7,696 nucleotides of DNA, from assembly GCA_900555585.1 (NCBI GenBank), contig USLT01000026.1:1-7696 (forward strand), read 5' to 3'. A program made the translations under genes and the position numbers. Position 1 is the first letter of the stretch; each line of letters opens with the position of its first letter. This document shows positions 1 to 6,292 of this stretch, piece by piece. Under the pieces are notes generated by a model. The model searched no databases, was not told the DNA's origin, and saw only the letters and a program-made list of their open reading frames with translations. Origin of the DNA: an uncultured Collinsella sp. Lineage in GTDB: Bacteria > Actinomycetota > Coriobacteriia > Coriobacteriales > Coriobacteriaceae.

Positions 1-146
1 ACGTCGCGCGCGCCGCGCTCGCGGCGGCGCGCGCCGGCCGCAGCCTGTGCATCCCCTCGCTGGACATGAAGGCGCTCTACGCGATCTCGCGCGTGGCGCC
101 CTACAAGCTCGCGGTGGGCATCGAGCGAGCGCTCGGGATCATCTAG
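1..146 (+). CDS. C-terminal end of a probable short-chain dehydrogenase/reductase (partial, 5' end outside window)
   Basis: The frame starting at base 3 is open from the window edge to a TAG at 144-146 and encodes the last 47 residues. The peptide begins with an alanine/arginine-rich helix (VARAALAAARAGRS), then CIPSLDMKALYAISRVAPYK and a closing hydrophobic helix. This resembles the tail of many classical SDR oxidoreductases, where a helix with 'A...AL..G...' is followed by a 'P....K......R..P' segment. The cofactor-binding and catalytic parts (TGxxxGxG, YxxxK) would lie upstream and cannot be seen, so the family call rests only on the tail pattern. It is the only plus-strand gene supported here and converges on the minus-strand block. 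Confidence 0.5.
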   Translation, partial: VARAALAAARAGRSLCIPSLDMKALYAISRVAPYKLAVGIERALGII

Positions 147-168
147 CCCCTCCATCCCATACATGATG

Positions 169-208
169 AAGGCGAGGCCCCATGCGCAGCTGCATGCGGC
201 CTCGCCTT
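169..208. terminator. Hairpin between converging genes, likely bidirectional terminator
   Basis: A perfect 11-bp inverted repeat, AAGGCGAGGCC (169-179) and GGCCTCGCCTT (198-208), encloses an inner inverted repeat (CATGC 181-185, GCATG 192-196), so the whole can fold as a long stem. On the plus strand the stem is followed by a short T-rich run (TTTCTCTAT); the minus-strand side has no clear T tract. It lies 22 bases after the SDR stop and 27 bases after the minus-strand RDD gene stop, the position expected of a shared terminator. Confidence 0.65.
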
Positions 209-235
209 TCTCTATGCACTGGATTCAGGTGCCGG

Positions 236-793
236 CTACGCCGCCGTCACCATGGTCCCGAAGACCATGTCGTGTATCGCCCGATGTCCGGTGCCCAGGC
301 CCGCGACCGCGATGCTCGCAAGCGTCACGACCGTACCGACCGCCATCGCGTTCACCAGCACGTCGACGCCCGTCACGATATGGAACACCTGCCACACGAC
401 GGTGGAGGTGCCCACCGACGCGCCCTCGATGAGCATCAGGCCCAGGACCTGCCGGCCGAGCAGGGCAAGCGGCGAGGCCTCCGAGCCGTCTTTGGCAACG
501 ATGCGCACGCCGCAGACGCGCTTGCCGAGCGTCTGCCCGCGCATGAGCAGGGGCGCGCCCGCGTAGTAGGCGATACCGAAGAGGATGCCGAGCAGGCCGG
601 CGATCAATCCCCAGCTCCCCTCGTAGGCGACGATGTTCTGATCGGTCATATCGCGGCCGAGCTGCATCGCGATCGCGGCGATCGGCAGCGCCGTCGCGAG
701 CGCGCCGACGTACCAATCGATCAGAAACGCGCCGGCTCGCCTCAACAGCGAAGCCGTCTCGGGCGCCAGAGCGGTCCGCTTCTTCTTGCCCAT
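236..793 (-). CDS. RDD-family integral membrane protein
   Basis: A 185-residue membrane protein of unknown specific function. RDD proteins are small multi-pass membrane proteins, some linked to ion transport. The family landmarks are visible: an RRAGAFLIDW segment (residues 18-27) with the Arg and Asp that start the domain, a GQTLGKRVCGVRIV turn at 86-99, and the closing HRAIHDMVFGTMV motif near 170-182. Hydrophobic segments lie at about 22-45, 61-84 and 142-166, with a less certain one near 115-140. The start chosen is the ATG at 793 (MGKKKR...), because GAGGGAGG sits six bases upstream. In-frame ATGs at 799 and 811 are poorer: the one at 799 abuts the Shine-Dalgarno sequence. The gene follows the DUF871 gene by 66 bases with a hairpin between them, so it may be only partly co-transcribed with the sugar operon. 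No functional link to the operon is evident. Confidence 0.85.
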   Translation of the reverse strand: MGKKKRTALAPETASLLRRAGAFLIDWYVGALATALPIAAIAMQLGRDMTDQNIVAYEGSWGLIAGLLGILFGIAYYAGAPLLMRGQTLGKRVCGVRIVAKDGSEASPLALLGRQVLGLMLIEGASVGTSTVVWQVFHIVTGVDVLVNAMAVGTVVTLASIAVAGLGTGHRAIHDMVFGTMVTAA

Positions 794-816
794 CGGCATC
801 CTCCCTCTCACTCGAA

Positions 817-836
817 AGGGGCGCGCCCGCGCCCCT
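817..836 (-). terminator. Probable terminator or attenuating hairpin after the DUF871 gene
   Basis: A perfect 8-bp GC-rich inverted repeat, AGGGGCGC (817-824) and GCGCCCCT (829-836), has a four-base loop. Read on the minus strand the stem is followed by TTTCGAG, so the U run is short. It begins 24 bases past the stop of the DUF871 gene and ends 23 bases before the start of the RDD gene. It probably ends much of the operon transcript, though the weak U run would allow read-through. Confidence 0.55.
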
Positions 837-859
837 CGCCCTTCCGGACCGCCGCCCGA

Positions 860-1951
860 TCAGGGACGGACGAATCCGAACGGGAACTCCGCCTTGACGT
901 AATCGAGCAGGAACAGCTCCTCGGAGGGCACGCGGCCCACGAGGTTGCGCGTGCCGTCGTTCTCCATATCCTGAAGCACCACCTCGAGCTCGCCGCGGTA
1001 GTGCGCCATATTGTCGTTCACCGCGAGGACGTCGCCGCGGGTGAACACGGGCTTGGCGCACGCGCGAGGGGCCACCGAGCGGTCGCGGAACTCGGAGCGC
1101 GCCCAGGAGGAGCGCAGCATGTAGGCCGAGGCGTCGCCGCGGTTGGCGTGGTCGCGATCGAAGACCAGCTCGCGCTCGATATCGGTCGCATCGGGCTCGA
1201 GCTCGATGCGCATGGTGGTGCGGGAGGTGTCGACCGACGCCAGGACGGCCAGCTCGCTCTCGGAGGCGAAGCAGTTGCCGATCAGGATATCGTCGACCAG
1301 GCCGGTCGCGATAAGATGGCGCATCTGCAGGTCGATGGGGCGGCGGCGGTCGTCCTCGCAGGTGGGAAGGCCGGCGAAGACGGGCCAGGGACCGAACGTT
1401 CCGGGCTGCTGGCTCGACACGAACGCCGCGGTCTGCAGGCCCATGCCCTTGTACTTGCGCGAGCGCTCGGTGAAGATCTCCTCGGACAGCCCGCTATAGG
1501 GCTCGGGATAGAAGTTATGGCAGGTCACCATGTTGCGCGCGTCGGCGCCGCGCTCGATCAGCAGGTCGAGGGCGAGGTTGGACGAGGCGTTGAACTCGAC
1601 GGCTATCCCCTCGCGGTTGCGCGTGATCATGATGTCGCCATGGTCGCCGAAGTGGCCGTCCAGCCGGATGATGTCGACGCCCATCTCCGCGAACGGGGCC
1701 AGGTCGAAGGGGGTCGCGCCGAGGCGCGCGAAGACCTCCTCGTTGGTGTCGACCGCGACCTCGAAGCCGAGCTCGTGGGCGCGGGAGACGAAGGCCCCGA
1801 ACTCGGCCTTGGTGACCTCGGCGTCCTTCTCGACGGAGAGCAGGCAGGTGAAGATGCGGCTGAAGCCGTACCTCGCGGCGAGCTCCATGTAAGCCGCGTC
1901 GCGCTCGGGAGTGGAATGCTCCGGATACAGCGAGATGCCCAGACGATGCAT
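860..1951 (-). CDS. DUF871 / MupG-like 6-phospho-glycosidase (GH170 type)
   Basis: This 363-residue cytoplasmic protein has the full-length DUF871 layout: an N-terminal TIM-barrel-like domain (about 1-240) and a smaller C-terminal beta domain (about 250-363). Family-typical segments are GISLYPEHS at 5-13, DTN at 68-70, RLDGHFG at 96-102, NASSN at 121-125, CHNFYPEPYSGLS at 144-156 and the GDVLAVNDNMAHYRGELEV stretch near 306-324. A characterised member, Staphylococcus aureus MupG, hydrolyses MurNAc-6-phosphate-GlcNAc after PTS import. Placed last in an operon with a complete PTS, this protein most likely cleaves the phosphorylated disaccharide that the transporter delivers, but the exact sugar cannot be read from sequence. 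The start at 1951 gives MHRLGISLYP, matching how family members begin, with GAAAGGAG 11 bases upstream. An in-frame ATG at 1972 would add seven atypical residues and precede that ribosome site. The start lies in an 11-bp tandem duplication. Confidence 0.88.
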   Translation of the reverse strand: MHRLGISLYPEHSTPERDAAYMELAARYGFSRIFTCLLSVEKDAEVTKAEFGAFVSRAHELGFEVAVDTNEEVFARLGATPFDLAPFAEMGVDIIRLDGHFGDHGDIMITRNREGIAVEFNASSNLALDLLIERGADARNMVTCHNFYPEPYSGLSEEIFTERSRKYKGMGLQTAAFVSSQQPGTFGPWPVFAGLPTCEDDRRRPIDLQMRHLIATGLVDDILIGNCFASESELAVLASVDTSRTTMRIELEPDATDIERELVFDRDHANRGDASAYMLRSSWARSEFRDRSVAPRACAKPVFTRGDVLAVNDNMAHYRGELEVVLQDMENDGTRNLVGRVPSEELFLLDYVKAEFPFGFVRP

Positions 1952-1962
1952 AGACGATGCAT
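1941..1962. repeat. Perfect tandem 11-bp duplication over the DUF871 gene start
   Basis: AGACGATGCAT occurs twice in succession (1941-1951 and 1952-1962). On the minus strand each copy begins with ATG, so the duplication provides two ATGs 11 bases apart and in different frames. The downstream one (1951) opens the DUF871 frame. The upstream one (1962) touches the GGAG of the ribosome-binding site and opens a different frame. Confidence 0.9.
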
Positions 1963-1976
1963 CTCCTTTCAAAGCA

Positions 1977-2005
1977 GGCGGCGGGCCCGCGATGGGACCG
2001 CCGCC
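1977..2005 (-). other. Intercistronic stem-loop between IIC and the DUF871 gene
   Basis: GGCGGCGG (1977-1984) and CCGCCGCC (1998-2005) form a perfect 8-bp GC stem with a 13-base loop. A competing 10-base palindrome, GCGGGCCCGC, lies at 1981-1990. On the minus strand it is followed by TGCTTTG and then the DUF871 ribosome-binding site, with no proper U tract. It occupies the only long gap (77 bases) in the operon, so it may be a weak terminator, an RNA-stability element or a processing site that lowers expression of the last gene. Confidence 0.45.
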
Positions 2006-2028
2006 GACGGGAACGTGCGGACGAGCCG

Positions 2029-3417
2029 TTAGAGCGAATCGAAGTCGATCGCGTCCAGTTCGATGTCGTCGAGCTCACTGGAGGCCGCGACGACGGGCTC
2101 CTTGTCCTGCTCGGCCAGGTACTGGTTGTCCAGCGCCTTGATGAACGGCAGGTAGATGATCACGCCGAGGACGATCAGGATCGCCTGCCACACGGCGCCC
2201 TGCCAGCCGCTCACCAGGAAGCCCGAGATGATGGCCGGCGTGCTCCAGGGTACGAGGACGCCGTTGCAGACGGGCACGAGCCCGGCGGCCATCACGCCGT
2301 AGGTCAGCACGATGTAGACGAACGGGGTCAAGATGAAGGGGATGAACAGGACGGGGTTCAGCACCACGGGCAGACCGAAGATGACCGGCTCGTTGATGTT
2401 GAAGATGCCGGGGGCGATGCACAGGCGGGCGAGCTTCTGCAGGCGCTCGGACTTGCAAAACAGCAGGACCGCGATCAGCAGGGACAGGGTGCAGCCGCCA
2501 CCGCCGATGGTCGCGAACAGGGACTGGAACTGCGCGTTGATGATGTTGGGCGCGGGCAGCCCGGCCGCGAGGGCCTCCTGGTTCTGCGCGGACAGCGCGA
2601 GCAGGATCGGGTTGTAGACGGAGTCGGTGATGTTGGTGCCATGGATGCCGAAGAACCACAGGAAGTGGGCGAACAGGTACACGCCGGCCTGGGCGAACAC
2701 CGTGCCGCCGAGGTTCTGCAGCGGGATCTGCAGGAAGGAGTACACGAAGGTGAAGACGTTCTCCCAGGGGGTGAGCACGAAGCCGATGCGCAGCGCCCAC
2801 ACGACGACCATCGTGGCGGTCATCGGGATCAGGGCCGAGAACGCGCGGGCCACGGTGGGCGGAACGCCGTCGGGCATCTTGATGGTGAAGTCCTTATGGA
2901 CGAACCAGCCGAAGATCTTGACGGAGACGAAGCCGATGATCATGGCAACGAAGACGCCCTTGGAGCCGACCCAGTCCATCGGGATGCTGGCGACCTTGAC
3001 GGCCTCCTCGGCGCCCTCGGGGGTGAACAGGGTGTAGAGCGGCATGAGCAGCAACCAGGAGAGCAGGGAGCACATGCCCGCCGAGACGCGGTCGGGCAGA
3101 TCCTCGTGCTCGGCGAAGTTATAGCCCATGAGGAAGGCCACGAACAGCGCCATCATCGAGACGGTGATGGTGGCGGGAACGCCGATGAGCTGGGCGAGGG
3201 TCTGGTCGCCGAGCTGCACGCTTGCCAGGAACTCGGTCCAGGGCTTGAAGGGGAAGCTGCCGACGAGCGTGAAGATGGAGCCGACGATCAGCAACGGCAT
3301 GATCATCGAGAACGTGTCGCGCAGCGTGAGCAGGTACTTGTTCTTACCGACCACGTTGGCCAGCGGGACGAGCTTGCGCTCGAGCACGTCGATCAGGTTG
3401 GACTTTCCTTCTGACAT
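2029..3417 (-). CDS. PTS sugar transporter subunit IIC, lactose/cellobiose family
   Basis: A 462-residue polytopic membrane permease of the Lac/Cel (ChbC/CelB/LicC) family that moves a disaccharide inward while IIB phosphorylates it. About ten hydrophobic segments are visible, starting with one near 34-53. Family signatures are present: HFLWFFGIHG at 251-260, IGGGGCTL at 304-311 and FNINEPVIFGLPVVLNP at 339-355. His259 of GIHG and Glu343 of NEP are 84 residues apart, the same spacing as the substrate-contacting His250 and Glu334 of the Bacillus cereus ChbC structure, which supports a functional sugar site (inference from spacing). The protein ends in an acidic tail (about 448-462). The ATG at 3417 follows GGGGGGAGG by five bases, and only 15 bases separate it from the IIB stop. 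Sugar specificity within the family (cellobiose, chitobiose, lactose or other) cannot be fixed from sequence alone. Confidence 0.93.
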   Translation of the reverse strand: MSEGKSNLIDVLERKLVPLANVVGKNKYLLTLRDTFSMIMPLLIVGSIFTLVGSFPFKPWTEFLASVQLGDQTLAQLIGVPATITVSMMALFVAFLMGYNFAEHEDLPDRVSAGMCSLLSWLLLMPLYTLFTPEGAEEAVKVASIPMDWVGSKGVFVAMIIGFVSVKIFGWFVHKDFTIKMPDGVPPTVARAFSALIPMTATMVVVWALRIGFVLTPWENVFTFVYSFLQIPLQNLGGTVFAQAGVYLFAHFLWFFGIHGTNITDSVYNPILLALSAQNQEALAAGLPAPNIINAQFQSLFATIGGGGCTLSLLIAVLLFCKSERLQKLARLCIAPGIFNINEPVIFGLPVVLNPVLFIPFILTPFVYIVLTYGVMAAGLVPVCNGVLVPWSTPAIISGFLVSGWQGAVWQAILIVLGVIIYLPFIKALDNQYLAEQDKEPVVAASSELDDIELDAIDFDSL

Positions 3418-3432
3418 GGTATCCTCCCCCCG

Positions 3433-3756
3433 CTACGCCGTCTGGTGCTTCTTGAGCAGCAGGATCGCGTACTTGAGCACGCGCTCGCCGTCGAGCGCGC
3501 CGTAGTCGTCGGCGTCGATGACGCCCACGGGGGTCGCGGCGCCGTACTTGCCGTTGACGTCATCGAACATGAACCCGACCTGCGGGCCGAGGAGGATGAC
3601 GTCCGGATGGTCGCTCTCGACGAGCGCCGAAATCTTGCTCGAGGAGAAGGCCTCGACATGGGCGGGAAGGTTATGGGCGTCTGCAGCCTTCTGCATGTTC
3701 TTCGCGAGCATGCTGGTGGACATGCCGGCGCTGCAGAACAGGTAGATCTTCTTCAT
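3433..3756 (-). CDS. PTS sugar transporter subunit IIB, lactose/cellobiose family
   Basis: This 107-residue soluble protein takes phosphate from IIA on a cysteine and passes it to the sugar bound in IIC. The N-terminus MKKIYLFCSAGMSTSMLAKN is the standard Lac/Cel IIB P-loop, with Cys8 as the phosphorylation site. DVILLGPQVGFM follows in mid-protein and matches the usual 'PQV' strand-turn. Length is typical of stand-alone IIB proteins. The start at 3756 is preferred because it begins exactly at the conserved MKKIYLFC and has AAGGAG eight to nine bases upstream. A longer frame from 3786 would add ten unrelated residues and overlap the end of IIA. The gene sits between IIA (23-base gap) and IIC (15-base gap), consistent with one mRNA. 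Confidence 0.94.
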   Translation of the reverse strand: MKKIYLFCSAGMSTSMLAKNMQKAADAHNLPAHVEAFSSSKISALVESDHPDVILLGPQVGFMFDDVNGKYGAATPVGVIDADDYGALDGERVLKYAILLLKKHQTA

Positions 3757-3779
3757 GATCTGACTCCTTAGGTACGGTG

Positions 3780-4100
3780 CTAGCACGCCTTGGCATCGAG
3801 CTCGCGCACGAGCCCGACGATCTGGCGGGCCAAATCGATCGTGGTGATGGCGTTCATCAGGTGGTCCTGGCCATGCACCATGATCAGGGAGGTTGCGGTG
3901 TCGTCCTCGCCGTTCAACACGGCGCGGATGGCCTCGCTCTGGTGCTCGTGGGCGTCGGCGATCGCCTCGTCGGCATGGCCCAGCAGCTCCTCGGCACGGT
4001 CGAAATCGTGCTTGCGCGCGGCCGCGATCGCCTCGATGGCCGCGCTCTTGGCGGTGCCGGACGGGACAATCAGCTTCATGACGACCTCTTCATCGGTCAT
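3780..4100 (-). CDS. PTS sugar transporter subunit IIA, lactose/cellobiose family
   Basis: A 106-residue helical protein of the Lac/Cel IIA family, which forms a trimer of helical hairpins and carries phosphate from HPr to IIB. The phosphorylation motif is MVHGQDHLMNA at 74-84. His76 corresponds to the active-site His78 of lactococcal and staphylococcal IIA-Lac, and Asp79 and His80 to its Asp81 and His82. The second residue of the motif is Gly here, where Ala is usual (HAQDH); this looks conservative. A helix with AEELLGHADEAIADAH precedes it, as in the family. The ATG at 4100 has GGGGAGG eight bases upstream. An in-frame ATG at 4079 (MKLIVPSG) is a possible but less well supported alternative. 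The ribosome site lies in the last codons of the upstream regulator, so the two are probably translationally coupled. Confidence 0.93.
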   Translation of the reverse strand: MTDEEVVMKLIVPSGTAKSAAIEAIAAARKHDFDRAEELLGHADEAIADAHEHQSEAIRAVLNGEDDTATSLIMVHGQDHLMNAITTIDLARQIVGLVRELDAKAC

Positions 4101-4105
4101 ATCGT

Positions 4106-4115
4106 TCACCTCCCC
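4106..4115 (-). promoter_or_regulatory. IIA ribosome-binding site overlapping the regulator stop
   Basis: On the minus strand GGGGAGGTGA contains the Shine-Dalgarno GGGGAGG (4115-4109) followed directly by the TGA stop of the regulator (4108-4106). The last two codons of the regulator (Gly, Arg) therefore form the IIA ribosome site, and the IIA ATG follows five bases after the stop. This arrangement favours translational coupling and settles the IIA start. Confidence 0.75.
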
Positions 4116-6187
4116 TGCTTCTCGTCGAGACCAAGCCGGTCGCCCTCGGACGCCCGGGCAAGAAGCTCCAGGAGCGTCGGGAAGCACCGGTCATCGAGCA
4201 GGCGCGCGAGCGCCCCTCGATCAGATGCCAGGCAGAGGATGGAATCGTAGAAATCGCGCAGGCCCTCGTCGGGGTCCGGTCCGACCGAGATGAGCAGCAC
4301 GACCTCGACCTGCTGGGACCCCCACGGTATGGGCTCGTCCGCCAGGCCGACGCACACGAAGGTGCGCTCGGAGGCCGACATGATGGGATGCGGGATGGCG
4401 ATGCCGTTGCCGAAGGCGGTCGAGGCGCTTCGCTCGCGACGCAGCACGTAATCGGCGAACTCCGGGGAGACCCGCTCGCGCTCGGCGCACAACGCCGAGA
4501 GCTGCTTGATCGCATCGTCGCTGGACGCGGCGCGCAGATGCGGCTCGAACAGGTCCGGCGAGACGAAATCGGCGGCTCCGCCGGCACCCTGGGGACGCGC
4601 GAGCAGGGCGCGGACCCCCTCGACGTCGCGTCGGTCGAGGAAGTATCCGACCTCGCGGACGGGAACCGGGACCGCGCAGGGCAGCGGCACGGTGGTGAAG
4701 AGGTAATCGATATCGGAGAAGTCGGTCGTCGCGACCTGCGACACATCGAGCGTCCTGATGGAGCCGAGCTGGTCGCCGAACTCCTCCCGGCAGCGCATGG
4801 CGAGCAGCTCCGCGCTGCCCATGCCCGACGCGCACACCACGAGCACGTTCTTGGGACGCGCCGTGCGTATGCGCCGGCGCTCCATCGCCAGCGCGAAGGC
4901 CAGCGCCAGATACGCCGCCTCGTCGTCGCTCACCTCGGCGCCGCAGGCCCTCGTCAGGACGACGGCGGCCTCGAGCGCGCAGGCGAAGGCGAAGGGGTAG
5001 CGGGCCCGGATGTCCGCGCACAGCGGGTTCTCCAACCGCATGCGGTATTTAAGGCGAACCATGAGCGGGCCCAGGTGGCGCGCGAGGTTCATATGGAGCT
5101 CGATATCCCTACCGAGGTCGAGGCTGAACGCGCGGTCGACCGCCTGGATCATCTGGTCGGCGAGCTCCCAGGACTCCTCGGACACCGCCTCGGGCGGCTC
5201 GGGCGCGGCCCCGTCGCGCGATGCCTCGGCCTCTCCGTCGGCTTCTGGGCACTCGGGCGCGCCGGCCTGCGGCTCCACGGGGAACAGGACCCGCTTGCCG
5301 GCAAGATGGATGGCGATGTAGGCGATCTCGCTATCGGGAAGCTCGACGTCGAGTGCCTCGCCGACACGCTCGGTGATGGAGGCCGCGACGCGCCACGCCG
5401 CCGATCCGACGAGGCTGCGCGCCTCCTCGACGACGCCGGATACATAATGGTGCGCCCGCACGCGGACGACCGCCACGGCGATATGCACCAGCAGGTTCTG
5501 GTAGACGACCGAGTTGATCGAGAAGCCGTGCTCCTCGGTGGCGGCGTCCACGCACGAGGCGATGGTCGCCAGACAGTAGTCCCTATGAGCGAAGGGCGCG
5601 GGTCGATCGCCGGCGCGCTCGCCGGGTACCTGGGAGTCGAGGCTGCCGTCGGCGGCCATGCGGTCGAGGACGACGTTGGCCAGGCAGATGCGGCGCTTGT
5701 CCTCGGAACCGCAGACGCGTATGCCGCGATGCGGACGGCGCTCGAGCTCGAGGCCGAACATCTCGAGATAGGACGCGACCCCGCCGAGGGCGCTGGCCAC
5801 CGTGCGTCGAGAGCAGAACAGGGAGCTCGCCAACGAGTCGAGCGTCACCCAATCGGTGCGGCACAGCAGGTCGTTCACGAGAAAGGAGATCCTGCCCTGC
5901 TGGGTAGAGGGGATCCCGTTCCACAGCGTCCCGCCCGCGGAGAGGCACCACGACTCGTACGCGCCATCGTCATCGATGCGAAGCGCGTAGCCGTCTCGAT
6001 CCGCGACGATGGCGGCGAAGGGCGCGAGCTCCTCGCAGGCCATTCGGACGTAGGTGCGGATGGTCCGCTCGGTCACCTCGTAGAATGCGGCCACCTGCGA
6101 CACTGGCTGGTTGGGATGGGACTCGACGTAGCGAATGAACGACGCGATCGTCTCTCCATGTGCCGCCACGTGCTCTTTAGCTGCCAT
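4106..6187 (-). CDS. BglG/LicR-type PRD transcriptional activator with EIIB-like and EIIA-like domains
   Basis: A 693-residue multidomain regulator with the order of LicR and MtlR: N-terminal helix-turn-helix (about 12-70; [19 protein letters not shown]), second Mga/HTH-like segment (about 100-165), PRD1 (about 200-305), PRD2 (about 340-440), a BglG-type EIIB-like domain (about 446-530) and an EIIA type-2 domain (about 545-685). Likely phosphosites are His235 and His294 in PRD1 (59 apart, as His230/His289 of Bacillus subtilis MtlR), His371 in PRD2, Cys452 in VVCASGMGS and His600 in AIPHP. The position expected for the second PRD2 histidine is Ala430. A low-complexity Ala/Glu/Pro linker (about 305-338) joins the PRDs. 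HTH domains in place of an RNA-binding CAT domain argue for a DNA-binding activator, not an antiterminator. It is the first gene of the operon, so it probably also controls itself. The ATG at 6187 follows AAGGGGG, a moderate ribosome site. Confidence 0.92.
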   Translation of the reverse strand: MAAKEHVAAHGETIASFIRYVESHPNQPVSQVAAFYEVTERTIRTYVRMACEELAPFAAIVADRDGYALRIDDDGAYESWCLSAGGTLWNGIPSTQQGRISFLVNDLLCRTDWVTLDSLASSLFCSRRTVASALGGVASYLEMFGLELERRPHRGIRVCGSEDKRRICLANVVLDRMAADGSLDSQVPGERAGDRPAPFAHRDYCLATIASCVDAATEEHGFSINSVVYQNLLVHIAVAVVRVRAHHYVSGVVEEARSLVGSAAWRVAASITERVGEALDVELPDSEIAYIAIHLAGKRVLFPVEPQAGAPECPEADGEAEASRDGAAPEPPEAVSEESWELADQMIQAVDRAFSLDLGRDIELHMNLARHLGPLMVRLKYRMRLENPLCADIRARYPFAFACALEAAVVLTRACGAEVSDDEAAYLALAFALAMERRRIRTARPKNVLVVCASGMGSAELLAMRCREEFGDQLGSIRTLDVSQVATTDFSDIDYLFTTVPLPCAVPVPVREVGYFLDRRDVEGVRALLARPQGAGGAADFVSPDLFEPHLRAASSDDAIKQLSALCAERERVSPEFADYVLRRERSASTAFGNGIAIPHPIMSASERTFVCVGLADEPIPWGSQQVEVVLLISVGPDPDEGLRDFYDSILCLASDRGALARLLDDRCFPTLLELLARASEGDRLGLDEKQGR

Positions 6188-6203
6188 ATCCGAACCCCCT
6201 TCC

Positions 6204-6211
6204 GTTGCAAC
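6204..6211. promoter_or_regulatory. Palindrome GTTGCAAC near the predicted transcription start
   Basis: The 8-base perfect palindrome GTTGCAAC lies just downstream of the -10 box and covers the expected start of transcription of the PTS operon. The core TTGCAA recurs at 6284-6289 on the far side of the promoter. It could be a half or full operator, but 8-base palindromes also occur by chance. Confidence 0.25.
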
Positions 6212-6213
6212 CC

Positions 6214-6243
6214 ATTATAGGAAGGGAGCATTTGACGTTTCAT
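6214..6243 (-). promoter_or_regulatory. Predicted sigma70-type promoter of the PTS operon
   Basis: On the minus strand a perfect -10 box TATAAT (6219-6214) is preceded at an 18-base spacing by ATGAAA (6243-6238), which matches TTGACA at four of six positions. Transcription would start near 6207 and give a leader of about 20 bases before the regulator ATG at 6187. The region is AT-richer than its surroundings. A good -10 with a weak -35 fits a promoter that needs an activator such as the regulator it drives. Confidence 0.6.
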
Positions 6244-6244
6244 A

Positions 6245-6261
6245 CCAAGATGGGGGCTTGG
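6245..6261. promoter_or_regulatory. Dyad CCAAG-N7-CTTGG just upstream of the -35
   Basis: CCAAG (6245-6249) and CTTGG (6257-6261) form a 5-bp inverted repeat separated by seven bases, centred about 46 bases upstream of the predicted transcription start and abutting the -35. The position suits an activator site. Sequence support is limited to the dyad and its location. Confidence 0.3.
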
Positions 6262-6274
6262 TGGCGGAAGCCGA

Positions 6275-6289
6275 TTGCATCATTTGCAA
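6275..6289. promoter_or_regulatory. Dyad TTGCA-N5-TGCAA upstream of the promoter
   Basis: TTGCA (6275-6279) and TGCAA (6285-6289) form an inverted repeat with a five-base spacer, centred about 75 bases upstream of the predicted start. Its TTGCA element also appears in the palindrome at 6204-6211. This is a candidate binding site for the PRD activator or a global regulator. Confidence 0.3.
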
Positions 6290-6292
6290 CGC

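Noticed and set aside
1970..1972. ATG at 1972 as the DUF871 start
   Set aside because: It would place the ribosome-binding sequence inside the coding region and add residues MKGDASS that do not fit the family N-terminus.
182..2032. 616-codon plus-strand open frame spanning the RDD and DUF871 genes
   Set aside because: It is antisense to two recognisable genes, crosses their intergenic gap, and its product is a low-complexity Arg/Ala/Gly/His-rich string. Such long shadow frames are expected in GC-rich DNA.
1957..3414. 485-codon plus-strand open frame opposite IIC
   Set aside because: The product is Asp/Glu/Gly/His/Gln-rich without domains and mirrors the codon pattern of the IIC gene on the other strand. 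No ribosome site or conserved motif supports it.
4388..6220. 610-codon plus-strand open frame opposite the PRD regulator
   Set aside because: Antisense shadow of a clearly recognisable regulator, with compositionally biased product and no family resemblance.
6231..6243. TGAAACGTCA on the minus strand as a catabolite-repression (cre) site
   Set aside because: It has TGA/TCA arms but does not match the cre spacing and core, and it overlaps the -35. Support is too weak to call it.
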